Positions 1-8,713 of a stretch of 64,000 nt of DNA are shown here, in pieces (positions within the stretch are counted from its first letter, which is position 1; each line of letters opens with the position of its first letter). The position numbers were made by a program, and so were the translations under genes. Under the pieces are notes generated by a model, which did no database searches, had not been told where the DNA came from, and saw only the letters and a program-made list of their open reading frames with translations. This stretch comes from an uncultured Ellagibacter sp. (GTDB lineage: Bacteria > Actinomycetota > Coriobacteriia > Coriobacteriales > Eggerthellaceae). The DNA is taken from contig CAKUKU010000002.1 in the NCBI GenBank assembly GCA_934663775.1, positions 1 to 64,000 on the forward strand. The letters are read 5' to 3'.

Positions 1-413
1 CCCGCGCACGGCACGTGCGCCCGCCCCGCCCGCCCGCATGTAGCGCCCGCACACCCCGCGCCCGCGCCCGATGCGCGCCCGCGTAACGCGCACGCGCGCC
101 CGCACGCGTAGGGGCCGATGGGCAAACCCCCTGGGGGTATCGAAATTCTGCGCCTCTGACCAGGGGGAACGGCGCGCGGGGAGGCAAACGCGCAAAAAGC
201 GCCCTTAATCTGGGAGATAGATTATTCTCGCAATGGATAATAGAAATCCGAAAGTGTGTAAAAAAGTGCAATGCAGCCGTGATATGCTGTATGTAGCATT
301 TCAGGCATTGAGGCCGTCCCGATCGGGGCGGTTTTTTGTTGCCCGAAACCAGCGAAAACCGCATAGAAACGGTTATTTTCATGCGAAAAGCGAATGAAAA
401 GGAGTGAGACGCG
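1..413. other. Non-coding stretch upstream of the packaging genes; possible cos/packaging region
   Basis: Bases 1-115 are almost pure G+C with several copies of GCGCCCGC. One frame is open from base 1 to a TAG at 109-111 but gives only low-complexity Ala/Pro/Arg/His, so I do not call it a gene. Around 126-175 there is a short palindrome (CCCCCTGGGGG) and a related CCAGGGGG. From about 205 to 300 the sequence becomes AT-rich and ends at a terminator. Position just before HNH and terminase genes is where cos sites of HK97-type phages usually lie; that role is inference. Confidence 0.4.
313..337 (+). terminator. Intrinsic terminator before the packaging operon
   Basis: A 7-8 bp GC stem (CCGTCCC / GGGGCGG, one G-T pair, loop around GATC) is followed by TTTTTT. 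It would end a short transcript from the AT-rich stretch at 205-300 or read-through from the left, and it separates that from the SH3 gene starting at 414. Confidence 0.75.
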
Positions 414-764
414 ATGGAAACAGAAGAGAAGAAGGCGCCGACGCGAAAGACGCGCAAGAAGGCACCCGCCGCGGAGGCGCCCCAGCCCGTCGAGCAGGCT
501 CCCGAAGAGGAGGCGCCCCAGCCCGTCGAGCAGGCTCCCGAAGAGGAGGCGCCCCAGCCCGTCGAGCAATGCCGCCCGGTCTTGGAGGAGGCGACCGTCG
601 AGGTCGGCGACTTCCTTGGGCTCAACGTGCGCGAGGCGAAGTCGCTCGAGTCCGAGGTGATTGGGTCCGTCGCCAACCACGAGACCGTCGAAGCGTACCC
701 CGAGGAGGACGGCTGGCGCGAGCTCGCCTCCGGGGGCTTCGTGGTGGCGAGGTACCTTGCCTGA
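414..764 (+). CDS. Prophage SH3-like domain protein with Pro/Glu repeats
   Basis: 116 aa. The N-terminal 20 residues are Lys-rich; residues 21-52 are a 12-residue repeat (EAPQPVEQAPEE) in about 2.7 copies; residues 60-116 resemble a bacterial SH3 domain (LNVREA, then EVIGSV, then a GW-containing strand and a C-terminal YLA). SH3 domains of this type often bind cell wall or protein ligands, but the role beside a terminase operon is unknown. The start ATG has GGAGTGAG upstream. The stop overlaps the likely TTG start of the HNH gene, so it is probably the first gene of the packaging operon. Confidence 0.75.
   Translation: METEEKKAPTRKTRKKAPAAEAPQPVEQAPEEEAPQPVEQAPEEEAPQPVEQCRPVLEEATVEVGDFLGLNVREAKSLESEVIGSVANHETVEAYPEEDGWRELASGGFVVARYLA
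474..569 (+). repeat. 36-bp in-frame tandem repeat, 2.7 copies
   Basis: Units at 474-509, 510-545 and the partial unit 546-569 are identical at DNA level and encode EAPQPVEQAPEE. Identity at silent positions suggests recent expansion by slippage, so copy number may vary between strains. Confidence 0.9.
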
Positions 765-1158
765 CCTCAGGTTCACGGTGTGCCCGCGCTGCAAGCGCCT
801 TAAGCCCCAGCTCGGCGGCCTTCGCTACTGTGCCGAGTGCGAGGCCGAGGTCAAGCGCGAGCGCGCCGAGCGGCGCGACTACAGGCGCGAGTACGAGAAG
901 CGGCAGGCGAAAGAGGACCCGAAGTACCGACGCTTCTACAAATCGAGGGAATGGCGGATGACGAGCCGCCAGTACGCCGTCGACCACGGGCACCGGTGCG
1001 AGGAGTGCGGCGCCGTCGGCACCGACGTCCACCATGTCCAGCCTATACAGACCGAGGAAGGATGGCGGCGGCGGTTCGACCAGTCCAACCTCAGGCTCCT
1101 GTGCGTCAAATGCCATAACAAGGCGCACGGGAGGGAGTTCGGCCAATTCCATGCGTGA
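757..1158 (+). CDS. HNH endonuclease
   Basis: About 133 aa from the TTG at 757 (GAGG five bases upstream, overlapping the previous stop); a GTG at 778 is the alternative start. The N-terminus carries CPRC and YCAEC zinc ligands and a basic helix. The C-terminal half is the HNH core: CEEC, DVHHVQPI, an Asn-rich turn and LLCVKCHNKAH, with the His-His pair and final Asn/His expected for metal binding and cleavage. Small HNH proteins directly before terminase genes are required for cos cleavage in HK97-like phages (family knowledge), so a packaging role is likely. Confidence 0.9.
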   Translation: MPDLRFTVCPRCKRLKPQLGGLRYCAECEAEVKRERAERRDYRREYEKRQAKEDPKYRRFYKSREWRMTSRQYAVDHGHRCEECGAVGTDVHHVQPIQTEEGWRRRFDQSNLRLLCVKCHNKAHGREFGQFHA

Positions 1159-1172
1159 GGAGGTGAAGCGCG

Positions 1173-1670
1173 GTGGCGAACAGCGGTAGGAAAGCGAAGC
1201 CCCTGGCGGTGCAGGAGAGCAAGAGGCGCGTCCACATCTCCAACGCCGAGAAGGAGGCGCGCAGGGCGCGTGAGACCGCGATCGGCGGAACGACCGACCA
1301 CATGGCGCCCCCGAGCTACCTCACGACGCAGAAGCTCAAGAACCGCTACTCGGAGATCGTGTCCCTGCTCCGGGCGGCGAGCGAGCAGCTGTGCACCGAC
1401 CTCGACGTCGACGCGGTGGCGCGCTACGTGCTCGAAGAGGACGAGTACGTGGCGGCGAGCGCGGCGCTGCGCGGGGCGCGCAGGCGCAACGAGGAGCTGA
1501 AGGTCATCGAGACCATGCAGAAGCTCAAGAACGCCGCCTTCAAGTGCGTCGACACGAGCGCGAAGTCGATAGGTCTCACGGTGGACGCCCGCCTGCGCTT
1601 CGACCTGCGCGAGCCGGAGCAGGAGAAGCCCGAGAACCGCTTCGCGAAGTTCCAGGGCGGCGGGCGATGA
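1173..1670 (+). CDS. Terminase small subunit, P27 family
   Basis: 165 aa. Starts at GTG 1173 with AGGAGGTG seven bases upstream. A basic N-terminus is followed by a helical region (residues 45-125) typical of P27-type small terminases and a charged tail. The stop overlaps the large subunit start (ATGA), as usual for this gene pair. It recognises the packaging site and recruits the large subunit; the helix-turn-helix itself cannot be defined by eye. Confidence 0.85.
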   Translation: MANSGRKAKPLAVQESKRRVHISNAEKEARRARETAIGGTTDHMAPPSYLTTQKLKNRYSEIVSLLRAASEQLCTDLDVDAVARYVLEEDEYVAASAALRGARRRNEELKVIETMQKLKNAAFKCVDTSAKSIGLTVDARLRFDLREPEQEKPENRFAKFQGGGR

Positions 1671-3379
1671 TCGACCGCGTGACCGAGTACGCCGAGGCCG
1701 TGGCGGGCGGCGAGGTCCCCTGCGGCGAGCTGCATATGCTCGCGTGCAAGCGGCACCTCGGCGACCTCAAGCGCGCCGACACCGAGGAGTTCCCCTACGT
1801 GTGGGACGCGGGCGCGGCGGCAGACGTCGTCGACTACGCCGAGACCATGACCATCGTCGAGGGCTTCGAGAAGAGGCCCGTGAGGCTCATGGGGTCGCAG
1901 GTGTTCGACATCGGGTGCACGTTCGGGTGGAAGAAGCGCAACGGCTACCGCAGGTTCAGGCGGCGCTACAAGAGCGTTTCCCGCCAGCAGGGCAAGTCGT
2001 TCGAGAACGGCATACTCGGCACCTACATAGCCGCGTTCAGCGGGTACCGCTACGGCAAGCTGTTCACGGCGGCGACCAAGAAGCGCCAGGCGAAGATCGT
2101 CTGGGAGGAGATGAAGAAGTTCATCGAGGGCGACCCCGACCTATCCGAGTGGTTCGAGGTCAAGGAGTACAAGTCCGAGATAACCGCCCTCAACACGAAC
2201 TGCGTCATCAAGGCGCTCTCCAAGGAGGAGGGGCTGGACGACGGCTTCAGGCCACTGTTCGCGTCCCTCGACGAGCTGCACCAGATGAAGGACAACTCCA
2301 TCTACCAGGCGCTCTACCGGGGAACCCGAAACCTCGACGAGACGCTGGTGTCCATGATCACCACGCGCGGCAAGGAGGTAGACTCCTTCGCCTACGAGAT
2401 GGACACCTTCGCGTGCAACATCCTGCGCGGCGGCGTCACGGCCGAGGACTTCTTCGTGGACATATACGCGCTCGACGACGCGGACGACCCGTTCGACGAG
2501 TCCGTGTGGGTGAAGTCCAACCCGCTGTCCGCGACCACCGAGAAGGGCATGGAGCAGCTGCGCACCGACGCGGCGACGGCGAAGGCCATGGGTGGCTCCG
2601 AGCTGCGCGACTTCCTCACCAAGTGCATGAACGTGTGGGTCACGAAGACCGAGGACACGTTCGTGGCGCCCGAGGACTGGAAAGGCGCGAAGACCACCCT
2701 CACGCTCGACGACTTCAGGGGCGAGCGTTGCTGGATAGGCGTCGACCTATCGAGCGGCGGCGACCTCACGACGTACTCCATCGAGTTCGACGACGACGAG
2801 GGCGGGGCCTACGCCTACAGCCACAGCTTCATGCCGCGCGGGCGCATGTCGGAGCACATACAGACCGACGTCGCCCCGTACGACGTGTGGGAGCAGCAGG
2901 GCCTCATCACCGTCATAGGCGGCGAGACCGACTTCCGCATCGATTACAAGGCGGTCGTCAAGCACCTGGCCGACGTGGTGGAGGAATACGACCTCAAGCC
3001 GCAGGCCGTGGGATACGACCCCCACAACGCGGAGGCGTTCACTGAGGACCTGGAGATCCTGGGCGCGCCCCTCATCAAGGTCGTGCAGTCGGCGAAGAAC
3101 CTCAACGACGCCACGGTGGACGTCCAGCTGCTCGTGAAGAGCGGCAAGTACTCCATGGACAAGCGCAACGAGCTCATGAGCTGGTCGTTCCTGAACGCGC
3201 AGCTCGTGCGGAACAGCTTCGAAGAGGTGAAGGTCGACAAGAAGCCCGGAAAGACGCGGCGCATCGACCCCGTGGACGCCTGCATAGACGCGCACTACGC
3301 GCGCCTCGTGCAGCGTGATTCCGAGGTCGTGGACGCCGACGTGGAGCTCCGCCGCTACATGGAGCTCATGAACTGGTAA
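1667..3379 (+). CDS. terL: Terminase large subunit
   Basis: 570 aa. The ATG at 1667 overlaps the small subunit stop. The ATPase domain has a variant Walker A at residues 105-111 (SRQQGKS) and Walker B near 195-203 (LFASLDELHQ). The C-terminal nuclease domain starts near residue 355 with GVDLSSGGD, and further acidic residues follow (VGYDPHNAE, then DPVDACIDA). This is the motor that packages and cuts phage DNA at the portal. Length is normal for the Terminase_1 family, and no disruption is seen. Confidence 0.95.
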   Translation: MIDRVTEYAEAVAGGEVPCGELHMLACKRHLGDLKRADTEEFPYVWDAGAAADVVDYAETMTIVEGFEKRPVRLMGSQVFDIGCTFGWKKRNGYRRFRRRYKSVSRQQGKSFENGILGTYIAAFSGYRYGKLFTAATKKRQAKIVWEEMKKFIEGDPDLSEWFEVKEYKSEITALNTNCVIKALSKEEGLDDGFRPLFASLDELHQMKDNSIYQALYRGTRNLDETLVSMITTRGKEVDSFAYEMDTFACNILRGGVTAEDFFVDIYALDDADDPFDESVWVKSNPLSATTEKGMEQLRTDAATAKAMGGSELRDFLTKCMNVWVTKTEDTFVAPEDWKGAKTTLTLDDFRGERCWIGVDLSSGGDLTTYSIEFDDDEGGAYAYSHSFMPRGRMSEHIQTDVAPYDVWEQQGLITVIGGETDFRIDYKAVVKHLADVVEEYDLKPQAVGYDPHNAEAFTEDLEILGAPLIKVVQSAKNLNDATVDVQLLVKSGKYSMDKRNELMSWSFLNAQLVRNSFEEVKVDKKPGKTRRIDPVDACIDAHYARLVQRDSEVVDADVELRRYMELMNW

Positions 3380-3397
3380 ACGAAAGGAGGTGCAGGG

Positions 3398-4729
3398 ATG
3401 GGAAAGGCCGCGAACGCGCTCATGAGGTCGCTCGGGTTCTACTCGAAGTCGGAGGTCGCGGAGATCGCCAAAGGGGCGAGGGAGTCCGCCATGTCCGAGT
3501 GGAGGAGCCTCGCGCACTTCCTGGGCATCGACCCGAACATCGACGGCGACGCCATGGGCGAGGCCACGTACTACGCCTGCACGAAGATTCTCAGGGAGAC
3601 GCTCGGCAAGCTGCCGCTGAAGCTGATGCGGCGCATGCCGAACGGCGGCGTGGTCACGGCGTACGACCACCCGCTCTACAGCACGCTGTGCCTGCGCCCG
3701 AACCCGTACATGACTGCCACCTCGTTCTGGTCGGCGGTCGAGCAGTACCGCAACCACACGGGCAACGCCTACGTGCGCATAACGGGCGGCAACACCAAGG
3801 GCGACCCGCCGCAGCTGTGGCTTATGCCGACCGACGAGGTCGACGTGTGGTGGGACGACGCGGCCCTCCTCGACGAGGTGCCCGACGTCTACTACCGATA
3901 CAGCCACGGCGGGCGAAACCTGATCCTGAAGAGCTTCGAGGTGATGCACTTCAGGAGCTCGGACACCGATGACGGCATCATGGGCATCCCGCTCATCGAC
4001 CGCCTGCGAAAGCTCGTCGGCGGCGCCATCGAGGCGCAGGGCTTCCAGAACGAGCTCATATCGAGCGGCCTCACGGCCAAGGCGGTGCTCCAGTACACGA
4101 GCAACCTCGACGACAAGGCCGTGCTCACGTTCACGAGCAACATGGAAAAGTACGCCAAGGGCGAGTTCGCCGAGGAGGGCGTGAAGAACATCATCCCCAT
4201 CCCCGTGGGCACGACGCTCCAGCCGCTCAACACAAAGCTCACCGACGCGCAGTTCGAGGAGCTGAAGAAGTACAGCGCGGTGCAGATCGCGTCCGCGTTC
4301 GGCATCAAGCCGCAGCAGATAGGCGACATGACCAAGACCTCCTACGCGTCCTCGCAGGCGCAGCAGGAGGCCTTCTACACCGACACGATGCTCTACATCC
4401 TCAAGGACTACGAGAACGAGGTCACCTACAAGGCGCTCACCGACCGCATGCGCGGCAAGGACTACTTCTGCGAGTTCGACACGTCCGTGATGCTGCGCAG
4501 CGACTTCAAGACCACGGTCGAGGCCAACAAGATAGCCATCGAATCCGGTCAGTTCACCCCGAACGAGGCGCGGCAGAGGCTCAAGCTCCCCGCCGACCCC
4601 GACGGGGACGTGCTGCTCGGCAACGGAAACCTCATACCCATCGGTATGGCGGGGCAACAGTACCTACAGCAGGGTTCCCGGGAGGAGCCGCCTGCGGAGC
4701 CTTCGGGAGGGGGTGAAGCAAATGGGTAG
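3398..4729 (+). CDS. Portal protein, HK97 family
   Basis: 443 aa, ATG with GGAGGTG 7 bases upstream. Typical HK97 portal features: an N-terminal helical part with the ATYYACTKILRETLGKLPLK segment, a central domain, and the conserved IASAFGIKPQQIGD stretch about residue 300 followed by the long stem/crown helix region. It forms the dodecameric ring at the capsid vertex. The C-terminal tail (PPAEPSGGGEANG) is disordered. The end overlaps the protease start. Confidence 0.95.
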   Translation: MGKAANALMRSLGFYSKSEVAEIAKGARESAMSEWRSLAHFLGIDPNIDGDAMGEATYYACTKILRETLGKLPLKLMRRMPNGGVVTAYDHPLYSTLCLRPNPYMTATSFWSAVEQYRNHTGNAYVRITGGNTKGDPPQLWLMPTDEVDVWWDDAALLDEVPDVYYRYSHGGRNLILKSFEVMHFRSSDTDDGIMGIPLIDRLRKLVGGAIEAQGFQNELISSGLTAKAVLQYTSNLDDKAVLTFTSNMEKYAKGEFAEEGVKNIIPIPVGTTLQPLNTKLTDAQFEELKKYSAVQIASAFGIKPQQIGDMTKTSYASSQAQQEAFYTDTMLYILKDYENEVTYKALTDRMRGKDYFCEFDTSVMLRSDFKTTVEANKIAIESGQFTPNEARQRLKLPADPDGDVLLGNGNLIPIGMAGQQYLQQGSREEPPAEPSGGGEANG

Positions 4730-5471
4730 CGACAAGTACATGCGCAAGGGCGGCATGGTCAAGTCCATGGAGGCGGGCGACGCCGACATGGCCGCGATCA
4801 ACGCCATCGCGCTCGAGCCGCTCGACAAGGGCGACGTCTACACGTTCGAGGTCGTCGCGTGCGACAACGACATCGACCGCGACTTCGAGCGTTTCGACGA
4901 GAAGGCGCTCGGGCAGCTCGCGAAGCTGTTCGTCGGTAAGACCGTCATCAAGGACCACTCGCCGCGAGCCGACAATCAGTTCGCCCGCGTCTACGCCGCC
5001 GAGGTGGAGGGCGCCGAGGGCAAGACGTCCGACGGCCTGCCGCTCAAGCAGCTCGTGGTCAAGTGCTACACGCTCGACAACGAGGCCAATGCGCAGGTGA
5101 TCGCCGAGATCAAGGGCGGCATCAAGAAGGAGGTATCGGTCTCCTTCATGCCCGAGTCCGTCACGTGCTCGATCTGCGGAATCGACCGCCGGAAGGCGTG
5201 GTGCGGGCACCGCTGGGGCAAGGAGTACGACGGCGAGGTGTGCCATTTCACGCTGAGCGACATCAGCGACGCCTACGAGCTGTCGTTCGTCGCCATCCCC
5301 GCGCAGCGCGGGGCGGGCACGAAGAAGGAGTACCTGCTCGACGGCGAAGAGCCGGACGGGCCGGACGAAGCGAGAACCGAAGAGAAAGCAGCTGGGGCGC
5401 CGGAAGGCGCCCCTTCCATTTCCAGGGCCAAGGCGCTTGCTGCGGCGTTCCTGGCGACCACCGAACGATAA
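4722..5471 (+). CDS. Prohead maturation protease, HK97 U35 type
   Basis: 249 aa from ATG 4722, chosen over GTG 4713 because GGGAGGGGG then sits at good distance. His79 (KDHSPRAD) and Ser139 (KKEVSVSF) fit the catalytic His and Ser of the family. A CSIC...WCGH cluster at 149-163 looks like an inserted zinc knuckle, common in this branch. Residues after about 215 are a low-complexity linker. It would cleave scaffold and capsid N-termini during head maturation. It overlaps the portal gene by 8 bases and is followed by the capsid gene, the standard order. Confidence 0.9.
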   Translation: MGSDKYMRKGGMVKSMEAGDADMAAINAIALEPLDKGDVYTFEVVACDNDIDRDFERFDEKALGQLAKLFVGKTVIKDHSPRADNQFARVYAAEVEGAEGKTSDGLPLKQLVVKCYTLDNEANAQVIAEIKGGIKKEVSVSFMPESVTCSICGIDRRKAWCGHRWGKEYDGEVCHFTLSDISDAYELSFVAIPAQRGAGTKKEYLLDGEEPDGPDEARTEEKAAGAPEGAPSISRAKALAAAFLATTER

Positions 5472-5483
5472 GGAGCTAAAAGC

Positions 5484-6632
5484 ATGAAGTTCAAGAACCT
5501 CAAAGAGGCGAAAGACGCCCTCCGCGCCAAGTACGACGAGATGAAGTCGGAAGAGGACGCGGAGAAGTTCAAGTCCCTGAACGACGAGTTCGAGGGCATC
5601 AAGTCCGAGATTGCCCGCATGGAGGCGCTCGAAGCAGCCGAGAAGGCGTTCGCCGCCGAGAAGATCGACGAGGCAAAGGGCAAGGAGAAGGATGCTGAAG
5701 GCTACGAGGCAGCCGTCAAGTCCTTCGCGGCGGCTGCCCGAAAGGGATTCAACGAGGGCACCCCGTCCTCCGGCGGCTACACCGTGCCCGAGGACATCGA
5801 GACCAAGATCCGCCGCCTGCGCGACGCCAAGGCGTCCCTTCGCCAGCTCGTCTCCGCGGAGACCGTGAAGGCCCCGTCCGGCGAGCGCACCTACCAGAAG
5901 CGCGGAGCCGGCAAGGGCTTCGCGTCCGTCAAGGAAGGCGGCAAGATCCCGCAGACCGACTACCCCGAGTACGCCCGCGTGAACTACGCGGTCGAGAAGC
6001 TCGGCGGCTACATGATCGCGACCAACGAGCTCCTGGAGGACTCCGACGCGAGCATCGCGAACGAGGTCACCATGTGGTTCGCGGAGAACGCCCGCGTCAC
6101 CGACAACAAGATCGTGCTCGCGACGCTCGACTCCAAGTACACCCGCGACGAGAGCCCCGCGACGCCCGTGTCCATCGCATCGCTCGACGACATCAAGAAG
6201 ATCGTGAACGTGACCCTCGGCCAGGCGTTCGCGCCGACCTCGACCATCGTCACCAACGACGACGGCCTGCAGTTCCTCGACACGCTGAAGGACAAGGACG
6301 GCCACAGCCTCGTGAAGGCGACCGAGAACAACCCGCTCGACATGTACCTCGCCATCGGCTTCCGCCATATCCCCCTGCACATCGTGCCGAACGCGGACCT
6401 CGAGACGAACGCGACCAAGGGCGTGCCGTTCTACATCGGCGACCTCAAGGAGGCCTGCAAGCTCTTCGACAAGAAGGGGCTGTCCATCCTCGCCTCGAAC
6501 ACGGCGGCGGTGGGCGACGTCAACGCGTTCGAGAACGACCTCACGGTGTGGCGCGGGCTCATGCGCGAGGACTGCGAGCTCCTGGACGAGGAAGCGTACG
6601 TCCTGGGCTACTACAAGGCCAACCTGGGCTAA
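5484..6632 (+). CDS. Major capsid protein, HK97 fold
   Basis: 382 aa. Residues 1-75 are a charged coiled coil resembling the delta/scaffold domain removed by the protease. From about residue 95 the HK97 fold begins (GGYTVPEDIETKI, then SVKEGGKIPQT, then ATNELLEDSDASI), and the C-terminus has the usual GLREDCELLDEEAYVLGYY-like end. AAGGAG lies upstream of the ATG. Together with portal and protease this fixes the head type. Confidence 0.95.
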   Translation: MKFKNLKEAKDALRAKYDEMKSEEDAEKFKSLNDEFEGIKSEIARMEALEAAEKAFAAEKIDEAKGKEKDAEGYEAAVKSFAAAARKGFNEGTPSSGGYTVPEDIETKIRRLRDAKASLRQLVSAETVKAPSGERTYQKRGAGKGFASVKEGGKIPQTDYPEYARVNYAVEKLGGYMIATNELLEDSDASIANEVTMWFAENARVTDNKIVLATLDSKYTRDESPATPVSIASLDDIKKIVNVTLGQAFAPTSTIVTNDDGLQFLDTLKDKDGHSLVKATENNPLDMYLAIGFRHIPLHIVPNADLETNATKGVPFYIGDLKEACKLFDKKGLSILASNTAAVGDVNAFENDLTVWRGLMREDCELLDEEAYVLGYYKANLG

Positions 6633-6653
6633 TCGGGAAGGAGGCGGCGGCTC

Positions 6654-6995
6654 ATGGCAGTCACCAAGCACGACGTCTGCGAGTACGTGGGGCTTGAGGC
6701 GGAGTACCTCGACCCCGTGCAGGAAAGGCGCGTCGAGCAGGCCCTCGCCGCCTCCAGGCTGTGGCTTCGCGGCGCGGTCGGGTCGGACGTGGACATGGAC
6801 AACCCGATGGCCGAGGAACTCGTGCTCATGGCCGCGGGCGAGATGTTCGAGAACCGCTCCCTCACCGACGACAGGCTCTCCAAGTACTCGGGCTCCAAGG
6901 CGGCGGCTTCGCTCAACCGGCTCGCGCACGACGCGATCATGCAGCTCAAGTACTGCGACTTCCCGAAATCGGGGGAAGGGGGCGATGCCGAATGA
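6654..6995 (+). CDS. Head-tail connector (gp6-like)
   Basis: 113 aa, all-helical. The pattern VTKHDVCEYVGLEAEYLD, then a variable loop, then MAAGEMFENRS and a C-terminal LNRLAHDAIMQLKYC helix matches the phage gp6/DNA-packaging connector family that stacks under the portal. Its stop overlaps the next start (ATGA). The family call rests on size, helix pattern and position directly after the capsid gene. Confidence 0.8.
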   Translation: MAVTKHDVCEYVGLEAEYLDPVQERRVEQALAASRLWLRGAVGSDVDMDNPMAEELVLMAAGEMFENRSLTDDRLSKYSGSKAAASLNRLAHDAIMQLKYCDFPKSGEGGDAE

Positions 6996-7297
6996 GCGTC
7001 GGGGACCCTATAGTCATCGAGCGGGCGGAGGACGGCGTCGACTGGAAGCCGTGGATGACGCTGCACTGCCTGAACGTCAACAAGACGAGATCCACCGAGT
7101 ACGTGGAGGCGGGCGGCGAGCAGAACGCCTCGTACGTGACCTTCCGCGTGCGCTGGAACCGCAGGCTCCCCGAGGTCGAGGCCGACACGACCCGCCACCG
7201 CATCGTGTGGCGGGGCCGCGTGTTCGACATACGCGGGTACGACGACTACCAGTACCAGCACAGGAAGGTCGACCTGGCGGGGGTGTCCTATGGCTGA
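6992..7297 (+). CDS. Head closure / head-tail joining protein
   Basis: 101 aa, mostly beta. It ends with the typical RIVWRGRVFDIRGYDDYQYQ strand pair seen in the phage head-tail joining family (SPP1 gp16-like). It starts inside the stop of the connector gene and overlaps the next gene by 8 bases, so it is translationally coupled. It would plug the connector before tail attachment. Confidence 0.8.
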   Translation: MSVGDPIVIERAEDGVDWKPWMTLHCLNVNKTRSTEYVEAGGEQNASYVTFRVRWNRRLPEVEADTTRHRIVWRGRVFDIRGYDDYQYQHRKVDLAGVSYG

Positions 7298-7733
7298 TTA
7301 CATCCACTGCGACGTCGAGAACATCGACGCGTGCCTGGAGGAGATACTCGGCGAGTACGCGCGAACCTGCTCGAAGCAGATGGCCAAGGGCATAGACAAG
7401 ACCATGCGCAACATGACGAGGCAGACCAGGAAGACCGCCCCGACCGAGGACGGGAAGTGGACGCCGACGTTCCCCAACCACAACAGGGGGGAGGCGTTCA
7501 AGAAGCACATCGCCTGGAAGTCGAGGGGCTACGGCATGAGCCACACGGCCACCTGGTACGTGAGGTCGCCCGAGCACAGGCTCACCCACCTGCTCGTGCA
7601 CGGCCACGAGCAGTTCGTGTTCGGGCGGCCCACCGGCAAACGCTCGAAGGCGATGCCCTTCCTCGTCGACGCCAGGGACAAGGCCGAGGAAGACCTCGTG
7701 CCCAACATCATCAAGGAGATAGAGAAGGGATGA
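7290..7733 (+). CDS. Tail completion protein, HK97 gp10-like
   Basis: 147 aa. The opening helix is followed by repeated basic MTRQTRKTAP and a middle WYVRSPEHRLTHLLVHGHE segment, where the LTHLLEHGH-like stretch is characteristic of HK97 gp10 family proteins. The stop overlaps the next ATG. It acts at the head-tail interface. Confidence 0.8.
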   Translation: MADYIHCDVENIDACLEEILGEYARTCSKQMAKGIDKTMRNMTRQTRKTAPTEDGKWTPTFPNHNRGEAFKKHIAWKSRGYGMSHTATWYVRSPEHRLTHLLVHGHEQFVFGRPTGKRSKAMPFLVDARDKAEEDLVPNIIKEIEKG

Positions 7734-8068
7734 GCAAGGCGACAGACGCGCTCGAAGCCTGCGGCGTCCCGTACAAGCACAACGGGTGGATGCCCGCGAA
7801 GCCCCCGCAGTCGCCGTTCTTCGCGGCGGTGCTGGAGGAGTCGGAGGCCATCTCGTCGGATTTCGGCGAGACCTTCGCCGTACTCACGATCCCGACCGTC
7901 GAGCTGTACGACGACGGGGGAGCCGACGCGGAGGCGAAGCGCGCGGAGCTGCTGCGCGCCCTCGCCGCCGAAGGGCTGTCCCCCCGCAGGCAGGCGAGCA
8001 CATACATCTACAGCGAGAAGAAGTTCCTCACGGTCTACGACTGCGAGGGGTACATCGAGAAGGAGTGA
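7730..8068 (+). CDS. Putative tail terminator protein
   Basis: 112 aa, ATG overlapping the preceding stop. Small alpha/beta protein with an early YKHNGWMPAKPPQSPFFA segment and a C-terminal TYIYSEKKFLTVYDCEGY strand. Position between gp10-like and major tail protein, and size, fit the tail terminator family. Sequence alone is not diagnostic. Confidence 0.65.
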   Translation: MSKATDALEACGVPYKHNGWMPAKPPQSPFFAAVLEESEAISSDFGETFAVLTIPTVELYDDGGADAEAKRAELLRALAAEGLSPRRQASTYIYSEKKFLTVYDCEGYIEKE

Positions 8069-8073
8069 CGCTC

Positions 8074-8640
8074 ATGTCAACAACCAAGCGCAAGGAAGAG
8101 AAGCCGATCACCATCGGCAGCTGCACCGCGTACATCGCGGAGTACACGGGCACCGTGCCCGACCACAAGACGCTGTGCGTTCCCGCGAACCGCCTCGCGT
8201 ACTCGAAGGGCGGCGCGACCATCACGTACAGCAAGGAGACCCAGGAGGTGCAGGACGACCTCGGCCTCATCCGCAAGACAATCACCACGTCCGACTCCGC
8301 GAAGGTCAAGCTCGGCCTGCTCGGCTGGGTCGGCACCACGCTCAAGAAGCTGGAGTCCACCGCCCGCGTGAGCGAGGACTCCGAAGGCGGCATCCGCACC
8401 ACCAAGATCGGCGGCGTCGGCAACGACGACGGCAAGACCTACGCGCTGTGCCTGCACCACGAGGACAAGGCCGACGGCGACTGCTGGTGGACCATCGTCG
8501 GCAAGAACACCGCGGGCTTCGAGTTCGTGTACTCGCCCGACTCCGAGACCAAGATCGAGCCCGAGTTCACGGCCGAGTCGCTCGACGACGACGGCACGCT
8601 CATCATCTTCGAGGAGCAGATCAAGGAGAACCTGGGCTAG
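8074..8640 (+). CDS. Major tail protein
   Basis: 188 aa from ATG 8074 (AAGGAG upstream). Beta-rich, with repeated short strands and acidic loops and the ending DDDGTLIIFEEQIKENLG. It lies between the tail terminator and the tail chaperone genes, the fixed place of the tail tube subunit in siphophages. Family assignment is by synteny and general character. Confidence 0.8.
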   Translation: MSTTKRKEEKPITIGSCTAYIAEYTGTVPDHKTLCVPANRLAYSKGGATITYSKETQEVQDDLGLIRKTITTSDSAKVKLGLLGWVGTTLKKLESTARVSEDSEGGIRTTKIGGVGNDDGKTYALCLHHEDKADGDCWWTIVGKNTAGFEFVYSPDSETKIEPEFTAESLDDDGTLIIFEEQIKENLG

Positions 8641-8667
8641 ACGCAGGCGGAATCTGAGAAACGGGAA

Positions 8668-8691
8668 GAAGGGGGCTTTCGGGCCCCCTTC
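8668..8691 (+). terminator. Hairpin after the major tail gene (weak or partial terminator)
   Basis: A perfect 9-bp stem (GAAGGGGGC / GCCCCCTTC) with a six-base loop lies 28 bases after the stop. It is not followed by a T run, so it is more likely an RNA stability or attenuation element that sets the high major-tail to low chaperone ratio. Confidence 0.55.
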
Positions 8692-8713
8692 GCCTTCTAC
8701 GGGAGTGAATCGA

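Noticed and set aside
1..111. C-terminal part of a gene entering from the left
   Set aside because: Frame 1 is open but encodes only Ala/Pro/Arg/His low complexity from near-pure G+C DNA; it cannot be supported without upstream sequence.
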